Under the pieces are notes generated by a model, which was not told the origin of the DNA, did not search any database, and saw only the letters and a program-made list of their open reading frames with translations. A program made the translations under genes and the position numbers. From contig NZ_SSMX01000036.1 of the NCBI RefSeq assembly GCF_004799515.1, positions 87,909-151,908 of the forward strand: 64,000 nucleotides of DNA, given 5' to 3'. The stretch is from Phenylobacterium sp. (GTDB taxonomy: Bacteria > Pseudomonadota > Alphaproteobacteria > Caulobacterales > Caulobacteraceae). Positions 1 through 7,629 of the stretch are shown in pieces (positions within the stretch are counted from its first letter, which is position 1; every line of letters starts with the position of its first letter).

Positions 1-132
1 GCCGATGACCAGCGCAAGCCCCGCCGCCGGCAGGCTGTCGGGCCAAGTGACGGTGTAGATCACGGCGTGGGCACGGTCCTCGTCGAGCTCGAAATCGCGG
101 GGCCCCTCGATCGTCACGGTTTCCTGGCGCAT
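1..132 (-). CDS. Partial hypothetical protein (N-terminus only)
   Basis: Only the first 44 codons are in the window; the gene continues past the left edge. Reading the minus strand from the ATG at 132 gives a start MRQETVTIEGPRDFELDEDR with no signal peptide, then an acidic stretch and an Ala/Leu-rich segment. Codon composition is typical of the genome. I do not recognise the family. It points away from the dioxygenase-like gene at 211, leaving a 78-base divergent intergenic region. No clear Shine-Dalgarno sequence precedes the ATG. Confidence 0.5.
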   Translation of the reverse strand, partial: MRQETVTIEGPRDFELDEDRAHAVIYTVTWPDSLPAAGLALVIG

Positions 133-155
133 GCGCCGAAGCTGGTCGATTCACC

Positions 156-170
156 TTAGGCCCTGGTTAA
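156..170. promoter_or_regulatory. CtrA-like box (TTAG-N7-TTAA)
   Basis: The sequence TTAGGCCCTGGTTAA matches the Caulobacter CtrA consensus TTAA-N7-TTAA except for one base. It lies in the divergent space between the partial gene and the dioxygenase gene, next to a GATTC (CcrM-type GANTC) at about 148-152. The match is seen directly; regulation by CtrA is inference, and single-mismatch matches also occur by chance in this window. Confidence 0.3.
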
Positions 171-210
171 CCACGTTTGCCCAAACTGCGCGGCGCACGT
201 GGAGGGGCGC

Positions 211-444
211 ATGACTGGCAAGACGTGGCTGAGGATCGTCGACGCTTCCGGATTGGACGGGAAAACCCTGCGCGCCCTGGTCCGCGCCGAACTGGCGGAG
301 ACCTACGTCCTGCGGCTGCGCAATGCCGCGCCCAGCGGCGAGGCCCTGGCGTTCTGGCGCGACGTCGGCGAGGCGGTCGGCGTCTCCGCGGATGTTGCGG
401 AGGATAGCGTGACGGGCGAGCTGAAACCCGCGCCGGGCGCCTGA
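211..444 (+). CDS. TauD/TfdA-type dioxygenase, N-terminal fragment (frame break)
   Basis: This is a 77-codon frame starting at ATG 211, chosen because GGAGGGG ends two bases upstream. It ends in a TGA whose last base is the first base of the ATG of the next frame. The sequence fits the N-terminal part of Fe(II)/2-oxoglutarate dioxygenases of the TauD family, including a segment ending in VTGELKPAPGA that precedes the iron-binding region in relatives. Together with the next frame it adds up to about 264 residues, a normal length for the family. It is therefore most likely one gene broken by a frameshift, biological or from sequencing, rather than a separate protein. Confidence 0.5.
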   Translation: MTGKTWLRIVDASGLDGKTLRALVRAELAETYVLRLRNAAPSGEALAFWRDVGEAVGVSADVAEDSVTGELKPAPGA

Positions 445-1004
445 TGGATGTGCGCTTCGAGCCGGACCGGCCCGACACCTACCGCCACCACAAGGTCGGC
501 CAGCCCCTGCACTCCGACGGCGCCTATGTGGCGCGCGCCCACTTCTGCGAGATCGCCCTGTTCTATCTCGAGCGCCAAGCGCGGACGGGCGGTGAAAGCC
601 TGTTCGTCGACGTTCCGGCCGTGGGCGCGCGGGCGCGCAGGTTGGCCCCGGCGCTCTATGAGGCCCTGACCACCTTGCCGGTGCGCTTCGGCAAGGCCGC
701 CGGCTCGGGCCACACCAGCACCATCCTGTTCGAGCAGGATGGCCGGCTGAAGATCAACTGGAACTACTTCCGCGTGCTGCCGGGCCAGGGCGCCGCGGTC
801 GACGCCCTGCGCGAAGACTTCCGGCAGTTCCTGGAGCGGATGATCGAGGACCGGGCGGTGGAGAGCTTCCGATTGGACGAGGGCGACGCCGTCTTCTTCC
901 GCGACGACCAGGTGCTGCACGGCCGGCGCGACTTCGCCGCCGAGCAGAGCGGCGACCGGCTGCTGTGGAAGACCTATTTCTCGCCGACCGCCCGGGCGGC
1001 CTAG
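444..1004 (+). CDS. TauD/TfdA family Fe(II)/2-oxoglutarate dioxygenase, catalytic part
   Basis: This 186-residue frame carries the catalytic core of a TauD/TfdA-like dioxygenase. The iron-binding H-x-D is visible in PLHSDGAYV (residue about 23), the distal His in QVLHGRRDF, and a 2-oxoglutarate-binding Arg plausibly in DRLLWKTYF. It lacks the usual N-terminal 70 or so residues, which sit in the preceding frame with a one-base overlap. The ATG at 444 has no Shine-Dalgarno of its own, so independent translation would need coupling. It is followed after one base by an aldo/keto-reductase-like gene, suggesting a small oxidative pathway; the substrate is unknown. Confidence 0.65.
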   Translation: MDVRFEPDRPDTYRHHKVGQPLHSDGAYVARAHFCEIALFYLERQARTGGESLFVDVPAVGARARRLAPALYEALTTLPVRFGKAAGSGHTSTILFEQDGRLKINWNYFRVLPGQGAAVDALREDFRQFLERMIEDRAVESFRLDEGDAVFFRDDQVLHGRRDFAAEQSGDRLLWKTYFSPTARAA

Positions 1005-1005
1005 G

Positions 1006-1836
1006 TTGCGCGTTCCGCGCCGGGCGTTCGGCGGCTGCGGCGTCGAGCTGAGCGCGCTGGCGCTGGGGACCATGCGGCTCATGCCGCCGAAATTCGACGC
1101 CGACAGCGCGATGGCCTTGCTCACGCACCTGTCCGACCACGGCGTGACCAGCTTCCATGTCTCGGCGGAGTACGACAGCCATCCGTTCGTCAGCGACGCC
1201 CTGGCGGCGCTGCGCCGTGCGCGGCCGTCAGCGCCGATCGAGATCATCGCCAAGCTCGCCGCGCCGCACTTCGACGAGGACGGCTTCTCCGCGCAACGCC
1301 TGCGCGAGCGCGTCGAGGCGTTGCTGCAAGGCCTGCCGGCCGAACGCGTCGACGTGGTGCAATGGATGGCGCGCCACACACCCAACGAGGACGCACCGCG
1401 CCTGGCGGTGCTGGAGCGGGACCGGGACCTGATCGGCGAGGCGGCTGGACGGCTGAAGGCGGAGGGCAGGATCGGCGCTTTCGCGGTCTTCCCTTACAGC
1501 GAGCCCTTCCGCCGCGCGGTCCTGGCCGAGCCGTTCGTCGACGGCCTTGTCGACTACCTGAACGCCGGCGAGCTGGAGGCGGCGGACTGGCTGGACCGGT
1601 TGCGGGCGCGCGGGCAGGGGTTCGTCGCCATGCGCCCGCTGTTCGCGGGACAGTTGGCCCGCGATCCAGGCGGCGTCGATGCGGCCCTCAGCTTTCCCCT
1701 GCTGCATCCGGCGACCGCCGCCATGGTGGTCGGCCTGTCCGACATCCGCCAGGCCGACCAGGCGATCGCCGCGGCGTCGGAGACCGGGGCCGATCCGAAC
1801 GCCTTCCGCGAGGCAGTCTCTAATATTATCGTTTGA
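1006..1836 (+). CDS. Aldo/keto-reductase-like protein
   Basis: The 276-residue product has the aldo/keto reductase barrel pattern: an N-terminal LALGTMRL strand, a GVTSFHVSAEY segment where the family has its Asp and Tyr, AKLAAP with the Lys, and a C-terminal MVVGLSDIRQADQAI that matches the usual cofactor-binding end. The family Asp appears replaced by His, and the family His after the fourth strand appears replaced in VVQWMARH, so activity may be altered. The start is TTG at 1006, one base after the dioxygenase stop, so the two are probably co-translated. The stop codon overlaps a TTGACA of the next promoter. The substrate cannot be inferred. Confidence 0.75.
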   Translation: MRVPRRAFGGCGVELSALALGTMRLMPPKFDADSAMALLTHLSDHGVTSFHVSAEYDSHPFVSDALAALRRARPSAPIEIIAKLAAPHFDEDGFSAQRLRERVEALLQGLPAERVDVVQWMARHTPNEDAPRLAVLERDRDLIGEAAGRLKAEGRIGAFAVFPYSEPFRRAVLAEPFVDGLVDYLNAGELEAADWLDRLRARGQGFVAMRPLFAGQLARDPGGVDAALSFPLLHPATAAMVVGLSDIRQADQAIAAASETGADPNAFREAVSNIIV

Positions 1837-1862
1837 CAGAAAGTATTTGATGCAAGACGTTA
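1833..1862 (+). promoter_or_regulatory. Candidate promoter for the DUF2975/XRE pair
   Basis: A perfect TTGACA lies at 1833-1838 in an unusually A/T-rich pocket (about 1820-1855). A weak -10 candidate such as ACGTTA follows at 1857-1862. A direct repeat TTTGA-N9-TTTGA spans the -35 and spacer and could be an operator for the downstream XRE protein. The -10 is poor, so this is tentative. Confidence 0.35.
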
Positions 1863-1886
1863 GGGCCATCCCTCAGGGAGACCGCC

Positions 1887-2480
1887 ATGGCGTCCATCGT
1901 CGACATCAGCCCGCCGCAGTCCGTCGCGCCTCCCAGCGTGCGCAAGATCCGCATCGCCAGTCGCGGTCTGGAATGGCTGTTCACGGGCCTACTCGCCGCC
2001 TTCATAACGCTGACCGCGGTCGGCTTCGGGGTGCTGTTCTTCTACCACGGCACGATGATCGCGTTCGGGCCGAAGGGTGGCGTCATCAGCACGGGACCGG
2101 TTCCCACCGGCTACCTCGCGCTGCGCGACTGGCGGTTCGACCAACGGCTCGCCTATGCACCCGTTTGGATCGCCAGGTCCTTCCCGACGATCGGGCTGTT
2201 CAGCTGCCTGCGGGGGCTTTTCCGGCTCTATGGCGACGCCGAGGTGTTCACGGAACGCACGGCGCGTCTGATCAGGTGGATGGGTATCTGGCTCGTCGCC
2301 GACGCGGTCGCGCCGCTGTTGTGCCACCTCGCGCTCAGCGCCACCGGCTACGAGATCGACAAGGCCTGGGCCCACATGACGAGCGTGCAGGAGGCGGTCC
2401 TGGGCGCCGTGGTCTTCGTCATCGCGCTCGTCATGCAGGCCGGCCACGAGATCGAGCAGGACCGCGAGGGATTCATCTGA
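1887..2480 (+). CDS. DUF2975 family integral membrane protein
   Basis: This 197-residue protein has about four hydrophobic segments, around residues 27-50, 90-105, 128-150 and 165-185. The layout fits the DUF2975 membrane family, which is typically encoded beside a very small XRE-type regulator. Here that partner follows with a one-base TGATG overlap. The function of the family is unknown; the constant pairing suggests the membrane protein modulates or is controlled by the regulator. The start is the ATG at 1887, preceded by a CAGGGAGA Shine-Dalgarno. Confidence 0.75.
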   Translation: MASIVDISPPQSVAPPSVRKIRIASRGLEWLFTGLLAAFITLTAVGFGVLFFYHGTMIAFGPKGGVISTGPVPTGYLALRDWRFDQRLAYAPVWIARSFPTIGLFSCLRGLFRLYGDAEVFTERTARLIRWMGIWLVADAVAPLLCHLALSATGYEIDKAWAHMTSVQEAVLGAVVFVIALVMQAGHEIEQDREGFI

Positions 2481-2716
2481 TGGCCATCGTGATCCGCCTC
2501 GATGTGATGATGGCCAGGCGCAAGGTGCGCTCCAACGTGCTGGCCCGCGCCATCGGCATCACCGAGGCCAACCTGTCGCTGCTGAAGTCCGGCAAGGTGA
2601 AGGGGCTGCGCTTCTCGACGCTCGAAGCGATCTGCCGGGCGCTGGACTGCCAGCCGGGCGACATCCTGGAATTCGTGCCGGACGAGGGCGTCGAGGCCTT
2701 CCGCCAGGCGAGCTGA
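2480..2716 (+). CDS. Small XRE/Cro-CI family transcriptional regulator (YozG-like)
   Basis: This 78-residue protein is little more than a helix-turn-helix domain: RRKVRSNVLARAIGITEAN, then LSLLKSGKVKGLRFSTLEAICRALDCQPGDILEF. That is the compact XRE_Cro fold of the YozG type. The ATG at 2480 overlaps the stop of the DUF2975 gene, so the two are translationally coupled. It probably autoregulates the pair, perhaps through the A/T-rich sequence near 1820-1862. The ORF track shows it only as the tail of a longer shadow frame starting at 1679. Confidence 0.85.
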   Translation: MAIVIRLDVMMARRKVRSNVLARAIGITEANLSLLKSGKVKGLRFSTLEAICRALDCQPGDILEFVPDEGVEAFRQAS

Positions 2717-2750
2717 TCCCACCCAAGGCTGACCAGATGGAGGAGGACCG

Positions 2751-3617
2751 ATGATCGGGCGAACGATGGCGCTTGCCTGCGGCTTGGCGCTGGCCCTGGC
2801 CGGCGCGGCGCGGGCGGAGATGGTCGATGTGGACGGCGGCCAGATCTACTACGAGACCTGCGGGCCCCAAGCTTCGGAGAAGGGCCCGCAGGCCATTGTC
2901 CTGATCCACGACGGGGTGATCAACTCCGCCAGCTTCGACGACATGTGGCCGATCCTCTGCAAGGACTTCCGCGTGGTCCGCTATGACCGGCGCGGCTACG
3001 GCAAGTCGCCGGCGGCCAAAGCGCCGTACGCGCCGCAGGAGGACCTGGCCGCGGTGATACGCGCGGCGAAGTTCGACCATGCGAGCCTGGTGGGCTTCTC
3101 CTTCGGCGGCGGTTTGGCGGTGAGCTATGCGATCCGGCATCCCGAACAGATCGACCGGCTCGTGATCTCCGGCGCTGCGCTCAACGGGTTCGAGCAGACC
3201 AAGCACTTCCGCGATCACATCACCCGCATCATGGCGCCGATGATCATCGGGAACTTCGACGCCGTGGTCGACAACGCCGCCAGGTCCGGCTGGGTCATGG
3301 CGCCAGGCCACGACGCAGCGAAGGCGGAGGCGTTGGCCATCCTGAAGGCCAGCCCGAAGGACCTGAGTCACCAGATGCGCGATCCCATCAAGGCCTGGCC
3401 GTCCGACCTGCCCCGCATGGGGGAGATCAAGGCGCCGACCCTGATCCTGATCGCCGACCACGACATCGCCGACAACCAGGCGGAATCCGGCGCGGCCCAG
3501 GCCCTGATCCCCGGCTCCCGGCGTATCGTCGTCGATGACGCCGGCCACCTGATGCAGCTGGAGCACCCCAAGGAGGTCGCTAAGCTGATCGCCGACTTCG
3601 TCCGCAAGGGTCGGTAG
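2751..3617 (+). CDS. Secreted alpha/beta hydrolase
   Basis: The 288-residue protein begins with a signal peptide (cleavage likely after ALAGAARA, around residue 23) and then a single alpha/beta-hydrolase domain. Visible landmarks are the oxyanion region IVLIHDGVINSA, the nucleophile elbow GFSFGGG with the catalytic Ser, an acidic residue in LILIADHDIADN, and the catalytic His in DDAGHLMQLEHP. GGAGGA lies just upstream of the ATG. The export signal suggests action in the periplasm. The substrate is unknown; esterase, lipase and haloperoxidase-type roles are all possible. Confidence 0.85.
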   Translation: MIGRTMALACGLALALAGAARAEMVDVDGGQIYYETCGPQASEKGPQAIVLIHDGVINSASFDDMWPILCKDFRVVRYDRRGYGKSPAAKAPYAPQEDLAAVIRAAKFDHASLVGFSFGGGLAVSYAIRHPEQIDRLVISGAALNGFEQTKHFRDHITRIMAPMIIGNFDAVVDNAARSGWVMAPGHDAAKAEALAILKASPKDLSHQMRDPIKAWPSDLPRMGEIKAPTLILIADHDIADNQAESGAAQALIPGSRRIVVDDAGHLMQLEHPKEVAKLIADFVRKGR

Positions 3618-3707
3618 TCAGCAGCGCTTGCCGAACGGCGGCGAGACGGCTTTCATGCCGGCGGCGAGATGTGCAACAGCGCGCCGCCGGGCAGGGAGGC
3701 CCATGCC

Positions 3708-6017
3708 GTGTCCGCCTATCGGGGCGTCCGCATCGCCGACTTCAGCCAGGGAACCGCCGGCCCGATGGCGGCGATGTTCCTGGGCGACTTCGAGGCCGAA
3801 GTGATCAAGGTCGAGCCAACCGGCGGTGAGCGGGGCCGCGATCATCCCGGCTATCACGCCTTCAACCGCAACAAGCGGGTCCTGACCCTGGACCTTGGGA
3901 CGCCCGCCGGCCTGGCCGCCGCCCGTGAGCTGATCGCCGGCGCCGACGTCGCCCTGTTCAGCGAGCCGCCGGGCCGCCTCGAAGCGTTGGGCCTCGATGC
4001 GACGAGCTTGCGGGCCGACCAGCCGGGCCTGATCCACGCCTGGATGCCGCCCTACGGCGTCACCGGCGCCTGGAGCCAGCTGCCGCCGCACCACAGCCTG
4101 CTGAGCGCGCTCTCCGGCGTCGCCTTCCGGCAGGGCGCCTACGGCGACCAGCCGATCCATCTGGTCCTGCCGCTGATCTGGTACGGGCAGGGCGTGCTGG
4201 GCGCCTCGGCCATCGGCGCGGCCCTCTTGGAGCGCCAACGCAGCGGCCAGGGCCAGGCGGTGGTGGTGAGCGGCCTCAACGCGCTTTCGGAGGTGTCCGG
4301 CCCGGTGCGGGTGCTGGCCGCGCCGCCCCTGCCGCGGGGCCAGCCGCTGGGCGCATCGCCCAGCTACCGGCTCTACCAGTGCGGCGACGGCCAGTGGTTC
4401 TTCCTGGGCTGTCTGTTCGCCAACTTCTATCTGAAGTGCTTCGAAGCGGTGGGCATCGCCGACCGCTGGGACGAGCTGGCGCTGGACCCCTTGCTTGCTC
4501 GCGACACCCTGATGAGCCTCTTCCGCGCGCGCCCGCGCACCGAGTGGCTGCAGGTGCTGCAGGACCACGGCGTGCCGTGCGCGCCGGTGGGGCCGCGCGA
4601 GGCCTGGTTCGCCGGCGAGGCGGTGGCCAATGGCGATTTGCGCACGACGCTCATTCATCCGAGGCTGGGTGATGTCGCCGTCCCCGCGCCGCCCGCGCGG
4701 CTCAGCGGGACCCCGGCCTCGATCCGCCATCTCGCCCAGCCCATCGCCGCGCCGCCCGCCTGGGCGTCGCGCCCCCCGCCGGCCGCGAGCGGGGAGGCTG
4801 AGGCCGCCGCGCCCCTGGACGGAATCCGCGTCCTCGACCTGGGCACGGTGATCGCCGGAGCCCATGCGGGCGGGGTGCTGGCCAATCTCGGCGCCGATGT
4901 CGTCAAGATCGAACCGGTGGAGGGCGATCCGTTCCGCTCCGACGGCGGCGGCTTCCTGGCCTACAACCGCGGCAAGCGGGGCCTGGGTCTCGACCTGAAG
5001 CAGCCGGCGGGCCGGGAGCTGTTCTACGATGTCGTGCGCCAGGCCGATGTGGTGCTGGACAACTACCGGTTCGGGGTGCGGGCGCGGCTGGGCATCGATT
5101 ATGCGACGCTGAAGGCCATCAATCCGCGCATCGTCTCCTGCTCGATCAACGCCTATGGCGACAAGGGCCCGCGCGCGGCCCTGCCGGGGTTCGATCCGCT
5201 GCTGCAGGCGGAGGGCGGCATGCAGCAGGGGCAGGGCGGAGACGACGAGCCGATCCTGCACACCATCCCGGTGAACGACGTGGCGACGGCGGCCGTGGTC
5301 TCCATGGCCGTGGTGGCGGCGTTGAACGCCCGGATGCGCACCGGCGAGGGCCAGGAGATCGTCACCAGCCTGATGGCCCAGAGCCTGACCTTCCAGTTGG
5401 CCGAGGTGGTCGACTACGCCGGACGGCCGCCCAACGATCTCGGCGGCCGCGACTGCCTGGGACCGCGGGCGCTGCACCGCTTCTACCAGTGCGCCGACGG
5501 TTGGCTGGCCCTGGTCTGCGATACGCCTGAAGCCGCCCGGGGCCTGGCCGGGGTGCTGGGTCTGGAGGTCGGCGACGCTCCGCTGGCCGCGCCTCGCGAT
5601 GGGCCGCTGGCCGGCGCGATCGCCCGCGCCCTGATCGTCCGCCCGCGCGACGCGGCGGTGCAGGCCTTGCTGGCCGCCGGCGTCGCCGCCGCGCCGGCCC
5701 TCCGCGCCGCCGAGGCCATGGAGAGCGACTGGCTGTGGGAGAACCGGGCGCTGGAGATCTGGCGCCACCCGCGGCTGGGCGACGTCTGTGGCGTGCGCAG
5801 CTACGCCGACTTTTCCCGCACGCCCGCCGGCTTCCGGCGGCCGACGCCGGACCTGGGCGAGCAGTCTTCGGCCATCCTGCGCGAGCTGGGCGTGGCCGAG
5901 GACCGCATCGCAGGCCTCCTGGCGACCGGGGCGATCTTCGAGCCGGTTCACATCGATCCCGCCCGCGCCAAGTCGGCCCGCGCCGGCAACGACAACGCTG
6001 CGCTTTCGGTGCAATAG
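3708..6017 (+). CDS. Tandem class III (CaiB/BaiF) CoA-transferase
   Basis: At about 769 residues this is roughly twice the length of a single CaiB/BaiF CoA-transferase, and it consists of two homologous halves. The N-half begins YRGVRIADFSQGTAGPMAA and the C-half begins LDGIRVLDLGTVIAGAHAGG (near residue 370). The C-half keeps the active-site Asp in LPGFDPLLQAEGGM; at the aligned site the N-half reads LPPHHSLLSALSGV, with His instead. Such enzymes move CoA between carboxylic acids in the cytoplasm. I place the start at GTG 3708 because AGGGAGG lies eight bases upstream; the track's ATG at 3669 would add 13 residues. The substrate is unknown. Confidence 0.85.
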   Translation: MSAYRGVRIADFSQGTAGPMAAMFLGDFEAEVIKVEPTGGERGRDHPGYHAFNRNKRVLTLDLGTPAGLAAARELIAGADVALFSEPPGRLEALGLDATSLRADQPGLIHAWMPPYGVTGAWSQLPPHHSLLSALSGVAFRQGAYGDQPIHLVLPLIWYGQGVLGASAIGAALLERQRSGQGQAVVVSGLNALSEVSGPVRVLAAPPLPRGQPLGASPSYRLYQCGDGQWFFLGCLFANFYLKCFEAVGIADRWDELALDPLLARDTLMSLFRARPRTEWLQVLQDHGVPCAPVGPREAWFAGEAVANGDLRTTLIHPRLGDVAVPAPPARLSGTPASIRHLAQPIAAPPAWASRPPPAASGEAEAAAPLDGIRVLDLGTVIAGAHAGGVLANLGADVVKIEPVEGDPFRSDGGGFLAYNRGKRGLGLDLKQPAGRELFYDVVRQADVVLDNYRFGVRARLGIDYATLKAINPRIVSCSINAYGDKGPRAALPGFDPLLQAEGGMQQGQGGDDEPILHTIPVNDVATAAVVSMAVVAALNARMRTGEGQEIVTSLMAQSLTFQLAEVVDYAGRPPNDLGGRDCLGPRALHRFYQCADGWLALVCDTPEAARGLAGVLGLEVGDAPLAAPRDGPLAGAIARALIVRPRDAAVQALLAAGVAAAPALRAAEAMESDWLWENRALEIWRHPRLGDVCGVRSYADFSRTPAGFRRPTPDLGEQSSAILRELGVAEDRIAGLLATGAIFEPVHIDPARAKSARAGNDNAALSVQ

Positions 6018-6053
6018 GAACGGTAACGCTGACCAGCGCCGGGGTCCTGAACC

Positions 6054-6836
6054 GTGGACTTGATCGATCTTGTCGCGCGCGAAGCGCCGCTGCCCCTGGT
6101 GGGGGGCGGTGGCCTGATCGCCCTGGTTCTCGCCTGCGAGCTGGGTGCGGCGGCGCGCCGTAGGGGTCCGGCCGCGCCGGGTGAACATGGCGTCGCGGAC
6201 GATGGGAATATCCTGGCCGCCGTCCTGGGGCTTCTCGGGCTGCTCTTGGCGTTCACCTTCAACCTCGCCCTGGACCGGCACGAAACCCGGCGCGCGCTGG
6301 TGGTCGCCGAAGCCAATGACCTGGGCACCGCCTATCTCCGCACAGCTTTGCTGGATGATCCGGCGGCGTTGCGTCAGGACCTTCGGGCTTACGCACAGGC
6401 GCGGCTGAGCTACGGTCTGGCCGCGGCCGGGCCAGCGCAAGACGCCGCCGCCGCGCGGGCGGACGCCTTGCAAGCCACGGTCTGGCGCGACGCGACGGCG
6501 GCTCTGGCGTCGTTGCGCACCACGCCCGTATCGGGCCTGGTCCTGGCGCCGATCAACGAGGCCTTCGACACCGCCTCCAAGCGCAAATCCGCCTTGGCCG
6601 CGCGTCTGCCGACCGCCGTGGTGGGGACCCTGGCGCTCTATTCGCTGATCGCGGCGGGCATGCTGGGCTACACTGCGGCCGGCGCCGGCCGGCGCTCACG
6701 CGTCACCTCGACCCTGCTGTTCATGCTGCTGACCCTGGCGATCTGCCTGATCCTCGACCTGGACCGGGCGCGCAGCGGGATGATCCAGGTGCCGCAGACG
6801 CCGATGGCTGACGTCATTGCGGCCATGCGACCGTAA
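6054..6836 (+). CDS. DUF4239-like integral membrane protein
   Basis: This 260-residue protein has paired hydrophobic segments at the N-terminus (about residues 14-32 and 52-72) and at the C-terminus (about 185-208 and 215-235), with a soluble helical stretch between. The region around ALDRHETRRALVVAEANDLGTAYLR resembles the DUF4239 bestrophin-like family. The start is GTG 6054; no strong Shine-Dalgarno is seen. It follows the CoA-transferase by 36 bases on the same strand. No function is established for the family. Confidence 0.7.
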   Translation: MDLIDLVAREAPLPLVGGGGLIALVLACELGAAARRRGPAAPGEHGVADDGNILAAVLGLLGLLLAFTFNLALDRHETRRALVVAEANDLGTAYLRTALLDDPAALRQDLRAYAQARLSYGLAAAGPAQDAAAARADALQATVWRDATAALASLRTTPVSGLVLAPINEAFDTASKRKSALAARLPTAVVGTLALYSLIAAGMLGYTAAGAGRRSRVTSTLLFMLLTLAICLILDLDRARSGMIQVPQTPMADVIAAMRP

Positions 6837-6878
6837 GCCGGTCTCGCGCCGGCTGGCCGGTGCGGCTATACCGCCTGC

Positions 6879-7301
6879 ATGATCGGCAAATTGAACCATG
6901 TGGGCGTCGCCACGCCCTCCATCGAAGCCTCGGTGAAGATGTACCGTGAGGTGCTGGGCGTCAGCGACATCGGCGAGCGCTTCGCCCTGCCCGAGCAGGG
7001 TGTCTGGGTCTGCTTCGTCAACCTGCCCAACAGCCAGATCGAACTGATCGAGCCTTACGGGGATGCGTCCCCGATCGCGGCCTTCCTGGAGAAGAATCCC
7101 AAAGGCGGCCAGCACCACGTCTGCTTCGAGGTGCCGGACATCCTGGAGGCCCGCGACGCCATGCGGGCCAAGGGCGCGACGGTGCTGGGAACCGGCGAGC
7201 CGCGCATCGGCGCCCACGGCGTGCCGGTGATCTTCGTCCACCCGAAGGACATGGGCGGGGTGCTCGTCGAACTGATGGCCGAACCGAAGGGCGCGCACTG
7301 A
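6879..7301 (+). CDS. mce: Methylmalonyl-CoA epimerase
   Basis: The 140-residue protein is a vicinal-oxygen-chelate enzyme starting IGKLNHVGVATPSIEASVKMY. Metal ligands of the family are visible as the first His in NHVGVA, Gln/Glu residues mid-chain, and HHVCFEV and GVLVELM in the second half. It interconverts (R)- and (S)-methylmalonyl-CoA in propionyl-CoA catabolism. Length and motifs match the family. Its stop overlaps the start of the DUF1467 gene by one base, an arrangement common in alphaproteobacteria. Confidence 0.92.
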   Translation: MIGKLNHVGVATPSIEASVKMYREVLGVSDIGERFALPEQGVWVCFVNLPNSQIELIEPYGDASPIAAFLEKNPKGGQHHVCFEVPDILEARDAMRAKGATVLGTGEPRIGAHGVPVIFVHPKDMGGVLVELMAEPKGAH

Positions 7302-7558
7302 TGGGCGGCCCGATCACCCTCATCGCCATCTACCTGACCATCTGGTGGACGGTGCTGTTCGTCGTCCTGCCGCTGGGCGTGGTGAGCCGCGCCGACGCCG
7401 GCCTGCCCAACGACGGCTCCGACCCCGGCGCGCCGGTAGACCCCAAGCTGAAGAAGAAATTCATCACCACCACCTGGGTCTCGGCCATCGTCTTCGCCAT
7501 CCTGTGGCTGGTGATCCACTTCAGGCTCATCGACCTGTCGCGCCTGCCGCACGGCTGA
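7301..7558 (+). CDS. DUF1467 family small membrane protein
   Basis: The 85-residue protein has two membrane spans (about residues 5-28 and 58-76) joined by a loop carrying SRADAGLPNDGSDPGAP, a typical DUF1467 signature. It overlaps mce by one base (TGATG), so it is coupled to it. The family is nearly confined to alphaproteobacteria and often sits between mce and proS, as here. The function is not known. Confidence 0.88.
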   Translation: MGGPITLIAIYLTIWWTVLFVVLPLGVVSRADAGLPNDGSDPGAPVDPKLKKKFITTTWVSAIVFAILWLVIHFRLIDLSRLPHG

Positions 7559-7629
7559 CGCGTTGCCAAGGCTAGCGGGCGAAGGCTATCAGGGCCGTCC
7601 GCTCACGGTTCTGTCGAAAGCCTAAGATC

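Noticed and set aside
408-446. Programmed -1 frameshifting in the TauD-like gene
   Set aside because: No canonical X-XXY-YYZ slippery heptamer or following stem-loop was found at the junction; a simple frameshift or split gene is more likely.
3618-6473. A 951-codon minus-strand frame opposite the CoA-transferase
   Set aside because: Shadow frame of a clearly homologous plus-strand gene; no family motifs, start or ribosome binding site.
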